A stretch of DNA of 64,000 nt. Origin: JAHEYG01 sp040403535 (GTDB lineage Bacteria; Bacteroidota; Bacteroidia; B-17B0; Aurantibacillaceae). The notes beneath the pieces were generated by a model. The model was given only the letters and a program-made list of their open reading frames with translations. It was not told where the DNA came from and ran no database searches. This document shows positions 17,695-26,190 of the stretch, piece by piece (the first letter of the stretch is position 1; every line of letters begins with the position of its first letter). The position numbers were made by a program, and so were the translations under genes. The stretch is taken from assembly GCA_040403535.1 (NCBI GenBank), contig JBBAKL010000012.1, forward strand, positions 4,915 through 68,914. The letters are read 5' to 3'.

Positions 17695-18695
17695 TGAAGT
17701 GTTTTAAAATAGTCTTGGTTTTTTTGATTGCTGTTTTGTTTTCAAATTGCAAAACCGCTAATCTGCGTTTCAAGCTATTTAATCCGCCTGCGGTATCGCT
17801 TCCGGAGCATGCAAAACAAATGGCTGTGGTTAACCGCACCATTGTTGACAGTACAAAAAAAGACAAGAACATCATCGAGATGGTGGTGAGCGGCGAGGCA
17901 TTTTTAGGCGATAAACTGGGAGCTGAAGATTGTATTTTCAGCTTTTCACAATACATGAATAATTACGGTCCTGTTGCTGCTGTTGTTCCTCAAAATCACC
18001 GTTTATACGGAAACATTGGCGGCTTTCATACTGATCCGTTGGATTGGAATACTGTTACTAAAATTTGTCGCGAAACAAAAAGCAGCATATTGATGTCGCT
18101 TGAAAAATTTGATACCAATTCGGATGCGATGATTGGAGCGGTTACTAATGGTGTAAATGTGATGAATTCGGTATTGAACGGAAACGGAGCTCAGGGTTCA
18201 AAAGATATCCGTTACCATGTGTCTTACGGATGGATATTGTACGATACATTAAGCAAAACGATTATTTATTACTATGATGATGTTGTTCATGAAATAGCAA
18301 GAGGTGTGCCTGTTTTAGCGCCATTACCAACTGAGGCGGTGAAGAATACCGCGCGCTTTATTGGCGAGCGTGAAGCCAGTAAATTTAATTCAACTTTCTA
18401 CTGGGTTCACCGTGAATATTACAAAAAGGGAAAGAGTACTGATTTCAGAATAGGATTCAGAAGAGCTGCGGTTAACGACTGGGACGGAGCTATTGCTATA
18501 TGGCAGGAATGTGTAAAATCGCCAAAGGCAAAAACAGCGGGACGCGCCTGCTATAATATTGCTATTGCCTATGAAGTGAAAGGTGATTTAAAAGAAGCTT
18601 TACGCTGGGCAAAAAAATCATATTCCGATTACGGAACAAAAATGGCTCAAGAATACGTTTATTTACTCGAACGCCGTATTAATAGTGGACAGTAA
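17694..18695 (+). CDS. DUF6340-like lipoprotein
   Basis: A 333-residue protein with a lipoprotein signal (LFSNC, Cys19). The body, beginning LFNPPAVSLPEHAKQMAVVNR, looks like the Bacteroidota lipoprotein family DUF6340, which has no known function. The C-terminal ~90 residues contain TPR-like helices (AIAIWQECVKSPKAKTAGRA and YNIAIAYEVKGDLKEALRWA). It should sit on the periplasmic face of a membrane. The ATG overlaps the aroC stop by one base and the next gene starts 6 bases after its own stop, so the three are one transcription unit. The DUF assignment is from memory of family patterns. Confidence 0.7.
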   Translation: MKCFKIVLVFLIAVLFSNCKTANLRFKLFNPPAVSLPEHAKQMAVVNRTIVDSTKKDKNIIEMVVSGEAFLGDKLGAEDCIFSFSQYMNNYGPVAAVVPQNHRLYGNIGGFHTDPLDWNTVTKICRETKSSILMSLEKFDTNSDAMIGAVTNGVNVMNSVLNGNGAQGSKDIRYHVSYGWILYDTLSKTIIYYYDDVVHEIARGVPVLAPLPTEAVKNTARFIGEREASKFNSTFYWVHREYYKKGKSTDFRIGFRRAAVNDWDGAIAIWQECVKSPKAKTAGRACYNIAIAYEVKGDLKEALRWAKKSYSDYGTKMAQEYVYLLERRINSGQ

Positions 18696-18701
18696 ACCGG
18701 A

Positions 18702-20165
18702 TTGAAACAAAAGTTAAATAATTCCATTTTTGTAATCAGTTTCTTTGAAGGAGCCGCTGTAATGGCAACCGAATTGTGCGGCTCTAAATTATTATCACCT
18801 TTTTACGGAAGTAGTTTATATGTATGGGCCTCTGTTATTGCGGTAAGTTTAGGTAGTTTGGCAGCCGGTTATTTTTTTGGCGGACAATTAAGTTTAAAGA
18901 CCAATAAAACAAAACTACTCTTTACGATATTGCTGGTAGCTGCAGTTTATATGGGGATAATGCCTTACCTCAGTAATCTGTTTGGCAACGTTGCCGTGAG
19001 TTTATCGTTATTGAGTGCAGTTGCTTTTTCGGCTGTGCTTCTGCTGGTTGTTCCCATGTTTTTAATGGGGGCTGCATCGCCTTTAATCATTGCCATTCAA
19101 ACACAACATACCGGTGATTCAGGAAAAATGAGCGGATTGGTTTATTCAATTTCTACTCTAGGTGGAATAATCTCCACTTTCATTTCCGGATTTTATTTAA
19201 TTCCGTCTTTTGGTATTCATATCACCTTACTCGTATTCTCGGCATTATTGGCTTCATCTTTGTTTTTATTGACTCAAAAAAAAAACAATATTAAGATCAT
19301 TTCGGTGATTGTAATCCTGGTGATTTCAGGTTTTACGTATAGTGTGCCTTCAAAAAATTGTATTTATCAGTCGGATGGTATGTTGGGAAAAATAAATGTG
19401 ATTGATGATACTATTCGTAATACTGAAGGGATAAATATTGTAAGGAAATTATTAGTGAATAATGTTGTACAAACCGAAATGGATCTGAGAACAACTACTT
19501 CGGTTACTCATTATATCCATTTACTGGATACAAATATTACAGCAAGCACAACTAAAGGAAGTGCTTTGGTTTTAGGATTAGGAGGAGGATTAACATCCAA
19601 TATGCTCATTAAAAAAGGTTATTTGGTTGATGGGGTAGAATTAGATGAAAGAATAATATCTGTTGCTAAAAACTATTTTTATTTACATCCAAATGTAAAC
19701 GCCATTGAGGATGACGCCCGAAGGTATATTAACGGATGCAGTAAAAAATATGATTTAATTTTAATTGATGTTTTTAAATCGGAGGAACAACCTGCGCACG
19801 TCATTACATTAGAAAGTTTAAAAAAAATCAAAGAAGGTTTAGCAGATGATGCTATGCTAATGATTAACTGGCACGGTTATTTATTTGGAGAAAAAGGAAA
19901 GGGAACATCCATTTTGCTAAACACATTAAAACAATCCGGTTTCAATTATAAATTGTGTGCAGTTACTCAAAAAGAAGATGAAAGAAATATTGTGGTAGTA
20001 GCATCTTTAAAAACTTTGCCAAAGCTTAATTTTGAAATCAATGAGCCTATTTCATGTACAGATATTGTTAATTCGGATGCTCGTCCGTTGCTTGAAAAAT
20101 ACAATGCGCTTGCCAATCAAGCCTGGCGTAAAAATTATATACTTTATTACTATTCAGGCGATTAA
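18702..20165 (+). CDS. membrane-fused spermidine-synthase-like protein
   Basis: A 487-residue protein with two parts. Residues ~1-205 carry six or more hydrophobic helices of the MFS-like fused spermidine synthase type (start KQKLNNSIFVISFFEGAAVMATE). Residues ~215-470 are a Rossmann methyltransferase/aminopropyltransferase fold, with VLGLGGGLTSNMLIKKG as the nucleotide loop, VDGVELDERIISVAK, and DDARRYINGCSKKYDLILIDVF. Such fusions are widespread but mostly uncharacterised, and polyamine synthesis should not be assumed: no speD or speA is nearby. The only upstream start codon is TTG at 18702, six bases after the previous stop; starting at the internal Met would cut the first membrane helix. 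Confidence 0.82.
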   Translation: MKQKLNNSIFVISFFEGAAVMATELCGSKLLSPFYGSSLYVWASVIAVSLGSLAAGYFFGGQLSLKTNKTKLLFTILLVAAVYMGIMPYLSNLFGNVAVSLSLLSAVAFSAVLLLVVPMFLMGAASPLIIAIQTQHTGDSGKMSGLVYSISTLGGIISTFISGFYLIPSFGIHITLLVFSALLASSLFLLTQKKNNIKIISVIVILVISGFTYSVPSKNCIYQSDGMLGKINVIDDTIRNTEGINIVRKLLVNNVVQTEMDLRTTTSVTHYIHLLDTNITASTTKGSALVLGLGGGLTSNMLIKKGYLVDGVELDERIISVAKNYFYLHPNVNAIEDDARRYINGCSKKYDLILIDVFKSEEQPAHVITLESLKKIKEGLADDAMLMINWHGYLFGEKGKGTSILLNTLKQSGFNYKLCAVTQKEDERNIVVVASLKTLPKLNFEINEPISCTDIVNSDARPLLEKYNALANQAWRKNYILYYYSGD

Positions 20166-20224
20166 GAATAGCTAAATTCTTCGTAAATTTATACTTTATT
20201 TTTAAACGCATTTTTTGATTTATC

Positions 20225-20830
20225 ATGGCACAATTAGTTATTTTTCGTCACGGACAAAGTGTTTGGAACCTGGAGAATAAATTTACCGGATGGGTGGATG
20301 TAGAACTTTCTCCAAAAGGAATTGACGAAGCAAAATCGGCAGGACAAAAATTAAAAGGTTATCATTTTGATTACGCATATGCTTCATCATTAAAGCGTGC
20401 GCAAAATACTTTGACGTTGGCGCTTGAAACAGCAGGGCATGAGCCTATTTCAACAATTTATGATGCTGCATTAAACGAACGTATGTATGGCGATTTGCAA
20501 GGATTAAATAAAGCTGATACTGCTGCAAAATATGGAGATGATCAGGTGAAAATTTGGCGCCGTAGTTATGATATTGCTCCTCCAAACGGAGAAAGTTTGA
20601 AGGATACAGCTGCGCGTGTAATCCCTTATTTTGAAAAAGAAATTCTGCCAAAATTAAAAACAGGTAAAAACGTTGTAATCGCTGCTCACGGAAACAGTCT
20701 AAGAGCATTAATCATGTATTTAGAAAAGATGACTCCTGAGCAAATTCTTCAATTCGAAATTGGAACAGCGGAACCTCGTCTTTATGAATTAGATCAGGAA
20801 TTAAAAGTTATATCTGTAAAAAACATATAA
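20225..20830 (+). CDS. gpmA: 2,3-bisphosphoglycerate-dependent phosphoglycerate mutase
   Basis: It interconverts 3- and 2-phosphoglycerate in glycolysis. The phospho-histidine motif RHGQSVWN is at 8-15 and GWVDVELSPKG at ~25. The acid NERMYGDLQG precedes AAHGNSLRAL, which carries the second histidine. At 201 residues it is shorter than the ~230-250-residue enterobacterial GpmA, but the compact form is usual in several phyla. The phosphatase member of the same superfamily is a less likely alternative, because the NERMYGDLQGLNK run is mutase-specific. The next gene begins one base after the stop. Confidence 0.93.
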   Translation: MAQLVIFRHGQSVWNLENKFTGWVDVELSPKGIDEAKSAGQKLKGYHFDYAYASSLKRAQNTLTLALETAGHEPISTIYDAALNERMYGDLQGLNKADTAAKYGDDQVKIWRRSYDIAPPNGESLKDTAARVIPYFEKEILPKLKTGKNVVIAAHGNSLRALIMYLEKMTPEQILQFEIGTAEPRLYELDQELKVISVKNI

Positions 20831-20831
20831 T

Positions 20832-21296
20832 ATGTCAGCCAACTTTATAAGTGTAGACAGCAAAGTTATAGCCGTTGATTTTGACGGAACAATTGTAGAG
20901 CATGCTTATCCAGGAATAGGAAAAGAAATGCTTTTTGCATTTGCTACCTTAAAGGCATTACAGTCGAAAGGGCATAAGCTAATACTTTGGACCTATCGTC
21001 ATGGTGATTTATTAAATGAAGCTGTTGAATATTGCAGAAAAAACGGAATTGAATTTTACGCTGTTAACAGAAATTTTCCGGAAGAGGAAGTTTCAGAAAA
21101 AGTGGCGCGTAAATTAAACGCTGATATTTTTATTGATGACAGGAATATTGGCGGCTTCAGAGGGTGGAGCGAAGTTTGGCAAATGCTGCACCCGGATGGA
21201 GGTGATTTTTTTCATGTGGTGGTTAACCCCGATGCACATAATAATTTCAGAAAGGAAGAGTCGTCGTTTTTTAAACGTTTGTTAGGAAGAAAATGA
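20832..21296 (+). CDS. small HAD-superfamily hydrolase (BT0820-like)
   Basis: A 154-residue HAD-fold protein with motif I DFDGT (16-20), a second region LILWTYRHGD, and a DD pair in NADIFIDDRNIGG. It resembles the Bacteroides protein BT0820 family, which is structurally known but without established substrate. It is located between gpmA (1-base gap) and map (4-base overlap), so it is co-transcribed with both. A role as a small-molecule phosphatase is an inference from the fold only. The protein ends with a short basic tail. Confidence 0.8.
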   Translation: MSANFISVDSKVIAVDFDGTIVEHAYPGIGKEMLFAFATLKALQSKGHKLILWTYRHGDLLNEAVEYCRKNGIEFYAVNRNFPEEEVSEKVARKLNADIFIDDRNIGGFRGWSEVWQMLHPDGGDFFHVVVNPDAHNNFRKEESSFFKRLLGRK

Positions 21297-22078
21297 TTTA
21301 TATTAAAACCCGCGAAGAAATTGAATTAATGCGTGAATCGGCATTGATGGTTTCGCGTACATTAGGAATTGTTGCGAGAGAAATTAAACCCGGAGTTGAA
21401 CCTATTTATCTTGATAAATTAGCGGAGGAATATATTCGTGATAATGGCGGGATACCTGCTTTTAAAGGTTACAGAGGTAACCCTCCTTTTCCTGCAACAC
21501 TTTGTATTTCTATTAACGAAGCTGTTGTACACGGCATCCCAACTAATAAAGCATTGAGAGACGGAGATATTGTGTCGGTAGATTGTGGTGTAAAGAAAAA
21601 CGGATTTTATGGCGATCATGCCTATACATTTGGCGTTGGTGAAATAAAACCCGAACACAGAAAATTATTGGATGTTACTTTAGAATGTTTGTATAAGGGT
21701 ATTGAACAAACCCGTGCAGGAAATCGTATAGGTGATATTAGTTTCGCAATTCAGCACCACGCCGAAAGTCATGGCTATGGGGTTGTTCGCGAATTGGTAG
21801 GTCATGGCTTGGGAAAAAACTTGCACGAAGAACCGGAAGTTCCCAATTACGGTAAACGCGGAGATGGTCCTAAATTAAAAGACGGAATGGTAATTGCCAT
21901 TGAACCTATGATTAATTTAGGCAAGAAAAGTATTAAACAACTGAATGACGGTTGGACAATTGTAACTTCCGACGGCTTGCCAAGCGCACACTTTGAGCAT
22001 GATGTTGCTGTTATCGACGGAAAGCCTGAAATTCTCTCTTCGTTTGCTTACGTGGAAGAGGCCTTAGCTAAAAAATAA
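21293..22078 (+). CDS. map: type I methionine aminopeptidase
   Basis: It removes the initiator methionine from new proteins. The 261-residue enzyme shows the pita-bread fold residues: the aspartates in VSVDCGV and GFYGDHAYTF, the histidine in RELVGHGLGKNLHEEP, the glutamate in VIAIEPM, and the last Glu in SAHFEHDVAV. The first residues MIYIKTREEIELMRESA are typical. Its ATG overlaps the HAD gene's stop by 4 bases. It lies with gpmA and the HAD gene, not in a ribosomal protein operon. Confidence 0.97.
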   Translation: MIYIKTREEIELMRESALMVSRTLGIVAREIKPGVEPIYLDKLAEEYIRDNGGIPAFKGYRGNPPFPATLCISINEAVVHGIPTNKALRDGDIVSVDCGVKKNGFYGDHAYTFGVGEIKPEHRKLLDVTLECLYKGIEQTRAGNRIGDISFAIQHHAESHGYGVVRELVGHGLGKNLHEEPEVPNYGKRGDGPKLKDGMVIAIEPMINLGKKSIKQLNDGWTIVTSDGLPSAHFEHDVAVIDGKPEILSSFAYVEEALAKK

Positions 22079-22137
22079 ATCAAATTTTTAAAGCCATTTT
22101 CAATCTTAGAAACATATCCTTATCGGAGCTAAGGCAA

Positions 22138-23256
22138 ATGGTTCAGGTTCGCAAAGAACGTAAGCTTTCTTTGTTGAACAAATTTGTTTTATGGTTTAAT
22201 TATTTTGCAGTAGTAGCCTTACTAATTAGTCTTGTTGCAAAATATTTTTCCCCTCAGTTATTCTGGATTATTGCTTTTTTTGGTTTGGCTTTTCCATATT
22301 TGATATTGCTTAATACTCTATTTGCAATTTATTGGATCATTCAGTTCCGGCGTATTGCATTAATATCCATTTGCGCTATTTTGCTTTCGTTTTTTACTTT
22401 AAACAAGTATGTTCAGTTTTCGCTTGGAAATAAGACTTCCAATAAGCAGATAAAAGTTACATCCTATAACAGCATGTTGTTTGACTTGTATAATTGGAGT
22501 AAAAATAAAAAATCGCGCCAGCATATATTAAGTTCATTACAGGAAACAAATCCGGATATATTATGTTTACAGGAGTTTTATAATTCAAATAGTCCGGATG
22601 GTTTGCATAATATTGATACCGTTATTAATGCCTTAAATACTAAGTACTCGCATGTGGAGTACACCAGTATTGCGTACGGACATAATCATTTTGGGATTGC
22701 TACTTTTTCTAAGTATCCTATTATAAATAAAGGAAAGATTGTTTTCAATACTAAGTCAAATAACATTTGTATATATACGGATTTACTTATCAATTCCGAT
22801 ACGGTTCGTGTTTACAACATGCACTTGCAGTCCATTAGTTTTACAAAGAAGGATTACAAGTTTATTGGTGATGTACAGGATTCGACGGATGCTCAAGACG
22901 AGTACGAAAATTCAAAGAATATTTTGCGACGATTAAAACGCGCTTTTGTAAAGAGAGCTTATCAGGCTGAGCAAGTTGCAGCCAGTGTTAAAACGTGTCG
23001 ATATAATATTATTCTGTGTGGTGATTTTAACGATACACCTGCATCTTTTGCATACCGTAAAATTTCAGAGGGTTTGAAAGATGCATTTGTTGAAAAAGGA
23101 AAGGGATTAGGGGTTACTTATGCCGGAAAATTCCCTCAGTTTAGAATTGATTATATTTTACACAGTAAGGAATTTAAGTGCTACGATTTTGAAAGAAGTG
23201 AAGAGACGTATACCGATCACTATCCAATCACAGCTTATCTTAATTTTGAAAAGTAA
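22138..23256 (+). CDS. membrane-anchored endonuclease/exonuclease/phosphatase (EEP) family protein
   Basis: A 372-residue protein with two or three N-terminal membrane helices (~15-105) followed by an EEP domain. Catalytic motifs are VTSYN at the start of the domain, DILCLQEFYN (metal-binding Glu), VYNMHLQS, LCGDFNDTP and YTDHYPI (final His). Members cut nucleic acids or dephosphorylate sugar phosphates and lipids. The membrane-anchored Bacteroidota form is usually annotated only as EEP family. The active domain should face the periplasm. It stands 59 bases after map and has its own terminator region downstream. Confidence 0.85.
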   Translation: MVQVRKERKLSLLNKFVLWFNYFAVVALLISLVAKYFSPQLFWIIAFFGLAFPYLILLNTLFAIYWIIQFRRIALISICAILLSFFTLNKYVQFSLGNKTSNKQIKVTSYNSMLFDLYNWSKNKKSRQHILSSLQETNPDILCLQEFYNSNSPDGLHNIDTVINALNTKYSHVEYTSIAYGHNHFGIATFSKYPIINKGKIVFNTKSNNICIYTDLLINSDTVRVYNMHLQSISFTKKDYKFIGDVQDSTDAQDEYENSKNILRRLKRAFVKRAYQAEQVAASVKTCRYNIILCGDFNDTPASFAYRKISEGLKDAFVEKGKGLGVTYAGKFPQFRIDYILHSKEFKCYDFERSEETYTDHYPITAYLNFEK

Positions 23257-23315
23257 TTTATTCCGATAGTGGCTTTTACTTTATAGAACGATCAAGCCTT
23301 CAGAAATTATAAAAT

Positions 23316-23347
23316 AAAAAAGCCCGATAAAATCGGGGTTAATTTTT
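23316..23347. terminator. intrinsic terminator between convergent genes
   Basis: A 6-bp stem CCCGAT / ATCGGG (23323-23328 and 23332-23337, loop AAA) is flanked by six A on the left and TTAATTTTT on the right. It is strongest for the minus strand, where the stem runs into TTTTTT directly behind the small gene at 23346-23552. It can also serve the EEP gene. Confidence 0.75.
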
Positions 23348-23552
23348 AAGAGTGAACCACATCAATATCGTTAATGAGTTGGCTTTTAAAAACCTTCAAC
23401 GATTTGGAGTAGTTTAAAATGTTATTAATGCAATAGTCAGATGGTTCTGCAATACCGATAGCTATCGGCACAATTAATTTCTGTTCTTCTTTTGAAGATT
23501 CAGTAGCTTTTGAGGTATGTAAAGAAGAAGTTAGAGTAGATGTTTTTATCAT
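23346..23552 (-). CDS. candidate small protein, 68 residues
   Basis: An open frame of 68 residues (ATG at 23552) with a Ser/Thr/Lys-rich N-terminal part and a C-terminal half EPSDYCINNILNYSKSLKVF. That second half resembles a pattern I recall from small uncharacterised Bacteroidota proteins with a conserved NIL-YSK core near the C-terminus. A good minus-strand terminator follows within a few bases, and an independent rpsA terminator lies just upstream, so it has its own transcription unit. No membrane segment or signal peptide is visible. Function is unknown. The family resemblance is from memory and needs a search. Confidence 0.5.
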   Translation of the reverse strand: MIKTSTLTSSLHTSKATESSKEEQKLIVPIAIGIAEPSDYCINNILNYSKSLKVFKSQLINDIDVVHS

Positions 23553-23770
23553 CGGCGCGGGATTAAAGGGTTTTTAATTCATTTCTACTATAACGAGCTG
23601 TTTTTTTAAATATTGCATGCCATCAAAAAAAAATCCCGACCGGTTATTAACGCGGTCGGGACCTCAAAAAACTAAAAACCATGGCGTGTTTTTAGTTGGC
23701 TCTGTCCGGAAACTCGTCCGGACGGATTATTTTGTGTTATTTAGTTGAATATCAACAAATAACAAGCGGC
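23553..23770 (-). other. rpsA 3' region with four consecutive stem-loops
   Basis: This non-coding stretch holds four near-perfect hairpins. Read from the rpsA stop they are: 23763-23736 (12 paired bases, one bulged base, loop of three), 23723-23704 (GTCCGGA / TCCGGAC), 23697-23670 (AACTAAAAAC / GTTTTTAGTT) and 23661-23634 (TCCCGACCG / CGGTCGGGA). Only the last is followed by a T-run. The promoter of the small gene downstream must lie in the remaining ~80 bases; no perfect TAnnTTTG was seen there. Confidence 0.7.
23625..23661 (-). terminator. intrinsic terminator of rpsA
   Basis: A perfect 9-bp stem (TCCCGACCG / CGGTCGGGA, loop of ten) is followed on the minus strand by nine T (A-run at 23625-23633). 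It is the last of four hairpins behind rpsA. Confidence 0.92.
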
Positions 23771-25561
23771 CTATTTTTTGCCGTCCATTTTGTCTTTTAA
23801 GTCAGATAATGCTGAAATATCACCTAAAGTTGTTTTTTCAACGTTCTCTTTCACTTTTTTCACTGCTTTTTTAGCTTCTTCGTAATCCGCTTTTTTAGCA
23901 GCCTTGTCAGCTTTCTTAGCTTCTTCCTTAACTTCTTCGTGTAAACGAGCGTGAGAAACTACGATACGCTTAGCGTCTTTGCTAAATTCGATTACTTTGA
24001 ATTCTAATACTTCTTCAGCTTTTGCAGTTGTACCATCGGCTTTAGCTAAGTGGCGAGCAGGACAGAAGCCTTCAACACCATAAGGTAAACCAATTATAGC
24101 ACCTTTATCATTTACATTCATAACTGTACCGTTGTGGATAGAGTCGATTGTAAATACGGTTTCAAATACATCCCAAGGATTATCTTCTAATTGTTTGTGG
24201 CCTAAAGATAAACGACGGTTTTCGCCATCAATTTCTAATACTACCACATCCATTTTATCACCTACTTTGCAGAATTCGCTAGGGTGTTTAATTTTCTTGC
24301 TCCAAGATAAGTCAGAGATATGAACTAAACCATCAACGCCTTCTTCTAATTCAACAAACACACCAAAATTGGTGAAGTTGCGAACAGTTCCTGTATGACG
24401 AGTACCTTTAGCATATTTCTCCATAATCATATTCCAAGGATCAGGAGTTAATTGCTTCATACCTAAGCTCATTTTACGCTCATCGCGGTCTAAAGTTAAA
24501 ACTACAGCTTCAACTTCATCACCAACTTTTACGAAATCTTGAGCGCTGCGTAAGTGTTGGCTCCAGCTCATTTCACTCACGTGAATTAAACCTTCAACAC
24601 CAGGAGCTACTTCAATAAATGCACCGTAATCAGCGATAACCACAACTTTACCTTTTACTTTATCACCAACTTTAATGTCGGCGCTTAAAGAATCCCAAGG
24701 ATGAGCAGATAATTGTTTTAAGCCTAACGCAATACGTTTCTTATCATCATCAAAGTCTAAGATAACCACTTGAATTTTCTCGTCTAATTTAACGATTTCT
24801 TCAGGGTGGTTAATACGCCCCCATGATAAGTCAGTGATGTGAATTAATCCGTCAACACCACCTAAATCTATGAATACACCGTAAGAAGTAATGTTCTTTA
24901 CAGTTCCTTCTAATACTTGTCCTTTTTCTAATTTAGAAATGATTTCACGTTTTTGGTTCTCGATTTCAGCTTCAATTAAAGCTTTGTGAGAAACTACTAC
25001 GTTTTTGAATTCGTTGTTGATTTTTACAACTTTAAATTCCATTGTTTTACCAACATAAACATCGTAATCACGAATTGGTTTAACGTCGATTTGAGAACCC
25101 GGTAAGAATGCTTCGATACCAAATACATCAACAATAAGCCCACCTTTGGTACGGCATTTAACGTAACCTTTGATGATTTCGTTGCTGTTAAGAGCATCAT
25201 TAACGCGATCCCAGCTTTTGTTAGCGCGTGCTTTCTTGTGAGATAAAATTAACTGACCGTTGGTGTCTTCTGCTTTTTCGATAAACACTTCAACTTTGTC
25301 ACCAACTTTTAAATCAGGATTATAACGGAATTCTGATAAGGCTACTACACCATCCGATTTATAACCGATGTTAACAACCACTTCACGGTTGTTTTTTGAT
25401 ACTACTGTACCTTCCAGAATCTGAAGATCGTTTACAGTACTTAATGATTTACCATACAATTCATCTAACTTAGTACGTTCTTCGTTAGAATAATTGTCTT
25501 GTTTTTTTCCAATAGAATTCCAGTCAAAATCTGGATTTCCAACTAGGGCTTTATTTGCCAT
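23771..25561 (-). CDS. rpsA: 30S ribosomal protein S1
   Basis: S1 binds mRNA on the small ribosomal subunit and helps initiation. This 596-residue protein has six S1 (OB-fold) repeats, at roughly 47-112, 127-193, 213-281, 298-368, 385-455 and 470-536. Repeats three to five are the most regular (for example SYGVFIDLGGVDGLIHITDLSW). The N-terminus (~1-45) and a Lys/Glu/Ala-rich tail (~545-596) are lineage-type extensions. The length is a little above the ~557 residues of E. coli S1. It stands alone between a structured 5' leader and a four-hairpin 3' region. S1 usually controls its own translation, and the leader structure is a candidate site for that. Confidence 0.97.
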   Translation of the reverse strand: MANKALVGNPDFDWNSIGKKQDNYSNEERTKLDELYGKSLSTVNDLQILEGTVVSKNNREVVVNIGYKSDGVVALSEFRYNPDLKVGDKVEVFIEKAEDTNGQLILSHKKARANKSWDRVNDALNSNEIIKGYVKCRTKGGLIVDVFGIEAFLPGSQIDVKPIRDYDVYVGKTMEFKVVKINNEFKNVVVSHKALIEAEIENQKREIISKLEKGQVLEGTVKNITSYGVFIDLGGVDGLIHITDLSWGRINHPEEIVKLDEKIQVVILDFDDDKKRIALGLKQLSAHPWDSLSADIKVGDKVKGKVVVIADYGAFIEVAPGVEGLIHVSEMSWSQHLRSAQDFVKVGDEVEAVVLTLDRDERKMSLGMKQLTPDPWNMIMEKYAKGTRHTGTVRNFTNFGVFVELEEGVDGLVHISDLSWSKKIKHPSEFCKVGDKMDVVVLEIDGENRRLSLGHKQLEDNPWDVFETVFTIDSIHNGTVMNVNDKGAIIGLPYGVEGFCPARHLAKADGTTAKAEEVLEFKVIEFSKDAKRIVVSHARLHEEVKEEAKKADKAAKKADYEEAKKAVKKVKENVEKTTLGDISALSDLKDKMDGKK

Positions 25562-25578
25562 TTTAAATTTACTTGTAT

Positions 25579-25608
25579 CGGGTTCATCAGGGCAAACCCG
25601 AGGGGTTT
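25579..25608 (-). promoter_or_regulatory. rpsA leader with two mutually exclusive hairpins
   Basis: On the minus strand AAACCC (25608-25603), GGGTTT (25599-25594) and AACCCG (25584-25579) lie in a row. The middle segment can pair with either the first (loop of three) or the last (loop of ten), but not both. The last segment ends 17 bases before the rpsA ATG. Confidence 0.4.
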
Positions 25609-25655
25609 AACTATTAGTTTTAAATGAATCCGTCTTTCCCTGAAAAAACGGGCTA

Positions 25656-25689
25656 CAAATATACGATTAAAATCCCATTATTCACGAAA
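25656..25689 (-). promoter_or_regulatory. candidate rpsA promoter
   Basis: Minus-strand TATATTTG (25663-25656) is a perfect -7 element. TTTCG near 25689-25685, about 21 bases upstream, is a weak -33 match. Transcription would start near 25652, giving a leader of ~90 bases that contains the alternative hairpins. Confidence 0.45.
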
Positions 25690-25803
25690 TAAAATGCTTT
25701 TTTATGAAAAATAAACTGTTGTAAATCAATATAATACAACTTTGTTTTAAATTCAAAAAAGCCTTTTTTTGTGTTATCATTGTAGGATAAAGAATAGGTA
25801 TAA

Positions 25804-26190
25804 ATGACTAAAACATTAACCCACGATATAGAAATTTCGGTAGAGTGTAATTACTTACCGGAGCAATCTAGTCCGAAAGATAATCTATACTTTTTTATTT
25901 ACTTTATAACCATTGTAAACAAGGGAGCTATGTCTGTGCAATTGGTGAAAAGACATTGGGAAATTTTTGACAGCATAAACGAATTAAGAACGGTGGATGG
26001 TATTGGAGTTGTTGGAGAAACTCCTATAATTGAGCCGGGCGAATCATTCGAATATAATAGTGGATGTAATCTGGTATCCGAAATTGGCTACATGAAAGGT
26101 CACTATATTATGAAACGTTTATTTGATAATAAAGAAATAGAAGTAACCATCCCTCAGTTTAATTTAATTGTTCCGGCGAAGCTTAATTAA
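25804..26190 (+). CDS. apaG: ApaG-family protein
   Basis: A 128-residue single-domain protein of the ApaG fold (fibronectin-like beta sandwich). Signatures are FFIYFITIVNKGAMSVQLVKRHWEIFDS, VVGETPIIEPGESFEYNSGC and GYMKGHYIMK. ApaG is genetically linked to Co2+ resistance and Ap4A levels in enterobacteria, and homologous domains bind ADP-ribose-like or pyrophosphate ligands in other proteins. The biochemical role in Bacteroidota is not established. It is divergent from rpsA. Its stop shares TTAA with the convergent stop of the next gene. Confidence 0.93.
   Translation: MTKTLTHDIEISVECNYLPEQSSPKDNLYFFIYFITIVNKGAMSVQLVKRHWEIFDSINELRTVDGIGVVGETPIIEPGESFEYNSGCNLVSEIGYMKGHYIMKRLFDNKEIEVTIPQFNLIVPAKLN

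Noticed and set aside
17531..17956. 141-residue minus-strand frame across the aroC-lipoprotein junction
   Set aside because: Both plus-strand genes are well supported and overlap by one base; the antisense frame shows no domain.
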